A program made the translations under genes and the position numbers. Under the pieces are notes generated by a model, which saw only the letters and a program-made list of their open reading frames with translations, was not told the origin of the DNA and ran no database searches. Source: Candidatus Puniceispirillum sp. (GTDB taxonomy: Bacteria > Pseudomonadota > Alphaproteobacteria > Puniceispirillales > Puniceispirillaceae). From it: a DNA stretch of 5,580 nt. Position 1 is the first letter of the stretch. The number at the start of each line of letters is the position of its first letter. This document shows positions 4,714 through 5,580 of the stretch, piece by piece. The stretch is taken from the NCBI GenBank assembly GCA_016778825.1, contig JADHOU010000109.1, forward strand, positions 1-5,580, read 5' to 3'.

Positions 4714-5580
4714 AATCGGTTGGCGCGCCACCTTCGGCTTTGCGCCGATTGACGAAATCTAGCAATTCATTATGAATGCCGCTATCCATTGGCGGCGGCG
4801 TATATTCAGCCAAAACCTGTTTGAAATGGGTGTTGGCGCGCTGATGGGCCCATAATCCGCCGGCATCTTCCCAATTTTCAAAATTCCGCCAATCCGACAA
4901 AAGCGGCGTGTAAAACGCGTCACGATAACGTTCTTGGGTATGGTCACATCCAAAAAAGTGACCATGCGGACCAACCTCTGCGATTGCCGAAACTGCCAGC
5001 GATGCTTCATCAACAATAATCGGACGTTGTGCATAGATAATCTGTTGCAGCATTTCGCAATCAATGACGAATTTTTCAAAACTGGCAGATAGGCCACCTT
5101 CCATCCATCCGGCAGCGTGATAGATCAGATTTGCTCCACCCGAACAACTGCCCTGAAGTGAAAAGGCCGATTCCCACACCGCCTGTGCATCAGGGGCATT
5201 GGCCGCATTCGCATTTGACGCGCGATACGGCAATTTATAATGCCGTGCCATCTGTCCCGATATCTGCATTGCCCTGACAAATTCGGGCGTGCCAAAGGCT
5301 GGTGCGCCGGTTTTCATATCAACGTTGCTGGTAAAGGCACCATACATTACCGGTGCCCCTTCACGCACCGATTGCAACAAGGCAATCGCGGCAAGTGCTT
5401 CGGCATTTTGCTGGACAATCGCGCCAATAATGGTGACCGGTGCCATCGCACCGGCAAGGGTAAAGGGCGATACCACCACCATTTGATTGCGTGCTGCCAT
5501 ACGCATGGCACCATCAAGCATCGGCCAGTCATGTTTGAGCGGTGATGTCGAGTTGATATTGGTGAACATGCGTGGTTTTG
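4709..5580 (-). CDS. Trimethylamine methyltransferase (MttB) superfamily protein, C-terminal part
   Basis: About 290 C-terminal residues are visible; the frame stays open to the right edge, where K-P-R precedes MFTNINSTSPL, so the ATG at 5569 is internal. Family proteins are around 500 residues, so roughly the N-terminal 40 percent is missing. Recognisable blocks include the INSTSPL strand, PFTLAGAMAPVTIIGAIVQQ (35-54 from the internal Met), GAPVMYGAFTSNVDMKTGAP (71-90), and GPHGHFFGCDHTQERYRDAF (200-219). Members use a TIM barrel to move a methyl group from a quaternary or tertiary amine to a corrinoid protein. No in-frame TAG occurs, although the pyrrolysine position of archaeal MttB should fall inside this fragment. 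It is therefore a non-pyrrolysine member, the type that demethylates glycine betaine, carnitine-like or other methylated amines. No corrinoid partner is in the window. The substrate cannot be told. The stop is TAG. Confidence 0.9.
   Translation of the reverse strand, partial: KPRMFTNINSTSPLKHDWPMLDGAMRMAARNQMVVVSPFTLAGAMAPVTIIGAIVQQNAEALAAIALLQSVREGAPVMYGAFTSNVDMKTGAPAFGTPEFVRAMQISGQMARHYKLPYRASNANAANAPDAQAVWESAFSLQGSCSGGANLIYHAAGWMEGGLSASFEKFVIDCEMLQQIIYAQRPIIVDEASLAVSAIAEVGPHGHFFGCDHTQERYRDAFYTPLLSDWRNFENWEDAGGLWAHQRANTHFKQVLAEYTPPPMDSGIHNELLDFVNRRKAEGGAPTDF

Noticed and set aside
1..5580. A novel defence, mobile or CRISPR-like system
   Set aside because: All substantial coding regions belong to recognised housekeeping or metabolic families. 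There are no transposases, spaced direct-repeat arrays, tRNA-linked attachment sites or clusters of unknown genes.

Overview
The window looks like an ordinary housekeeping stretch of an alphaproteobacterial chromosome of moderate GC. The gene content (dapA-smpB and folK-rpoZ neighbourhood, a short threonine/serine dehydratase, a trimethylamine-methyltransferase-family protein) and the protein flavour suggest a marine lineage such as SAR116 or a relative. That placement is inference from memory of gene order and sequence style, not from a search.

Layout from left to right. Bases 1-68 hold nothing I can support. rpoZ (omega subunit of RNA polymerase) and folK (folate biosynthesis) lie on the minus strand. 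Reading downstream of rpoZ one would expect a rel/spoT gene beyond the left edge, but it is not visible. A NYN-domain (LabA/DUF88-like) protein lies on the plus strand, divergent from folK across an AT-rich intergenic region and convergent with smpB. smpB (trans-translation) and dapA (lysine/cell-wall precursor synthesis) are on the minus strand with only 40 bases between them, probably one transcript with dapA first. Next comes a 261-base divergent regulatory region with several inverted repeats. A PLP-dependent threonine/serine dehydratase on the plus strand follows. It ends 16 bases from the convergent 3' end of an MttB-superfamily methyltransferase on the minus strand, which runs off the right edge.

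How the genes work together: dapA-smpB-(NYN)-folK-rpoZ is a core-growth cluster covering lysine and peptidoglycan supply, ribosome rescue, folate and transcription. The dehydratase and the MttB-like protein look like catabolic or one-carbon accessory genes. They are convergent, so they are not co-transcribed.

I did not find a convincing new biological system. The items most worth a second look are a small leader ORF overlapping the dehydratase start codon, an operator-like inverted repeat over a candidate dapA promoter, a duplicated motif in the acidic tail of omega, and the NYN gene inserted in reverse orientation between translation and folate genes.
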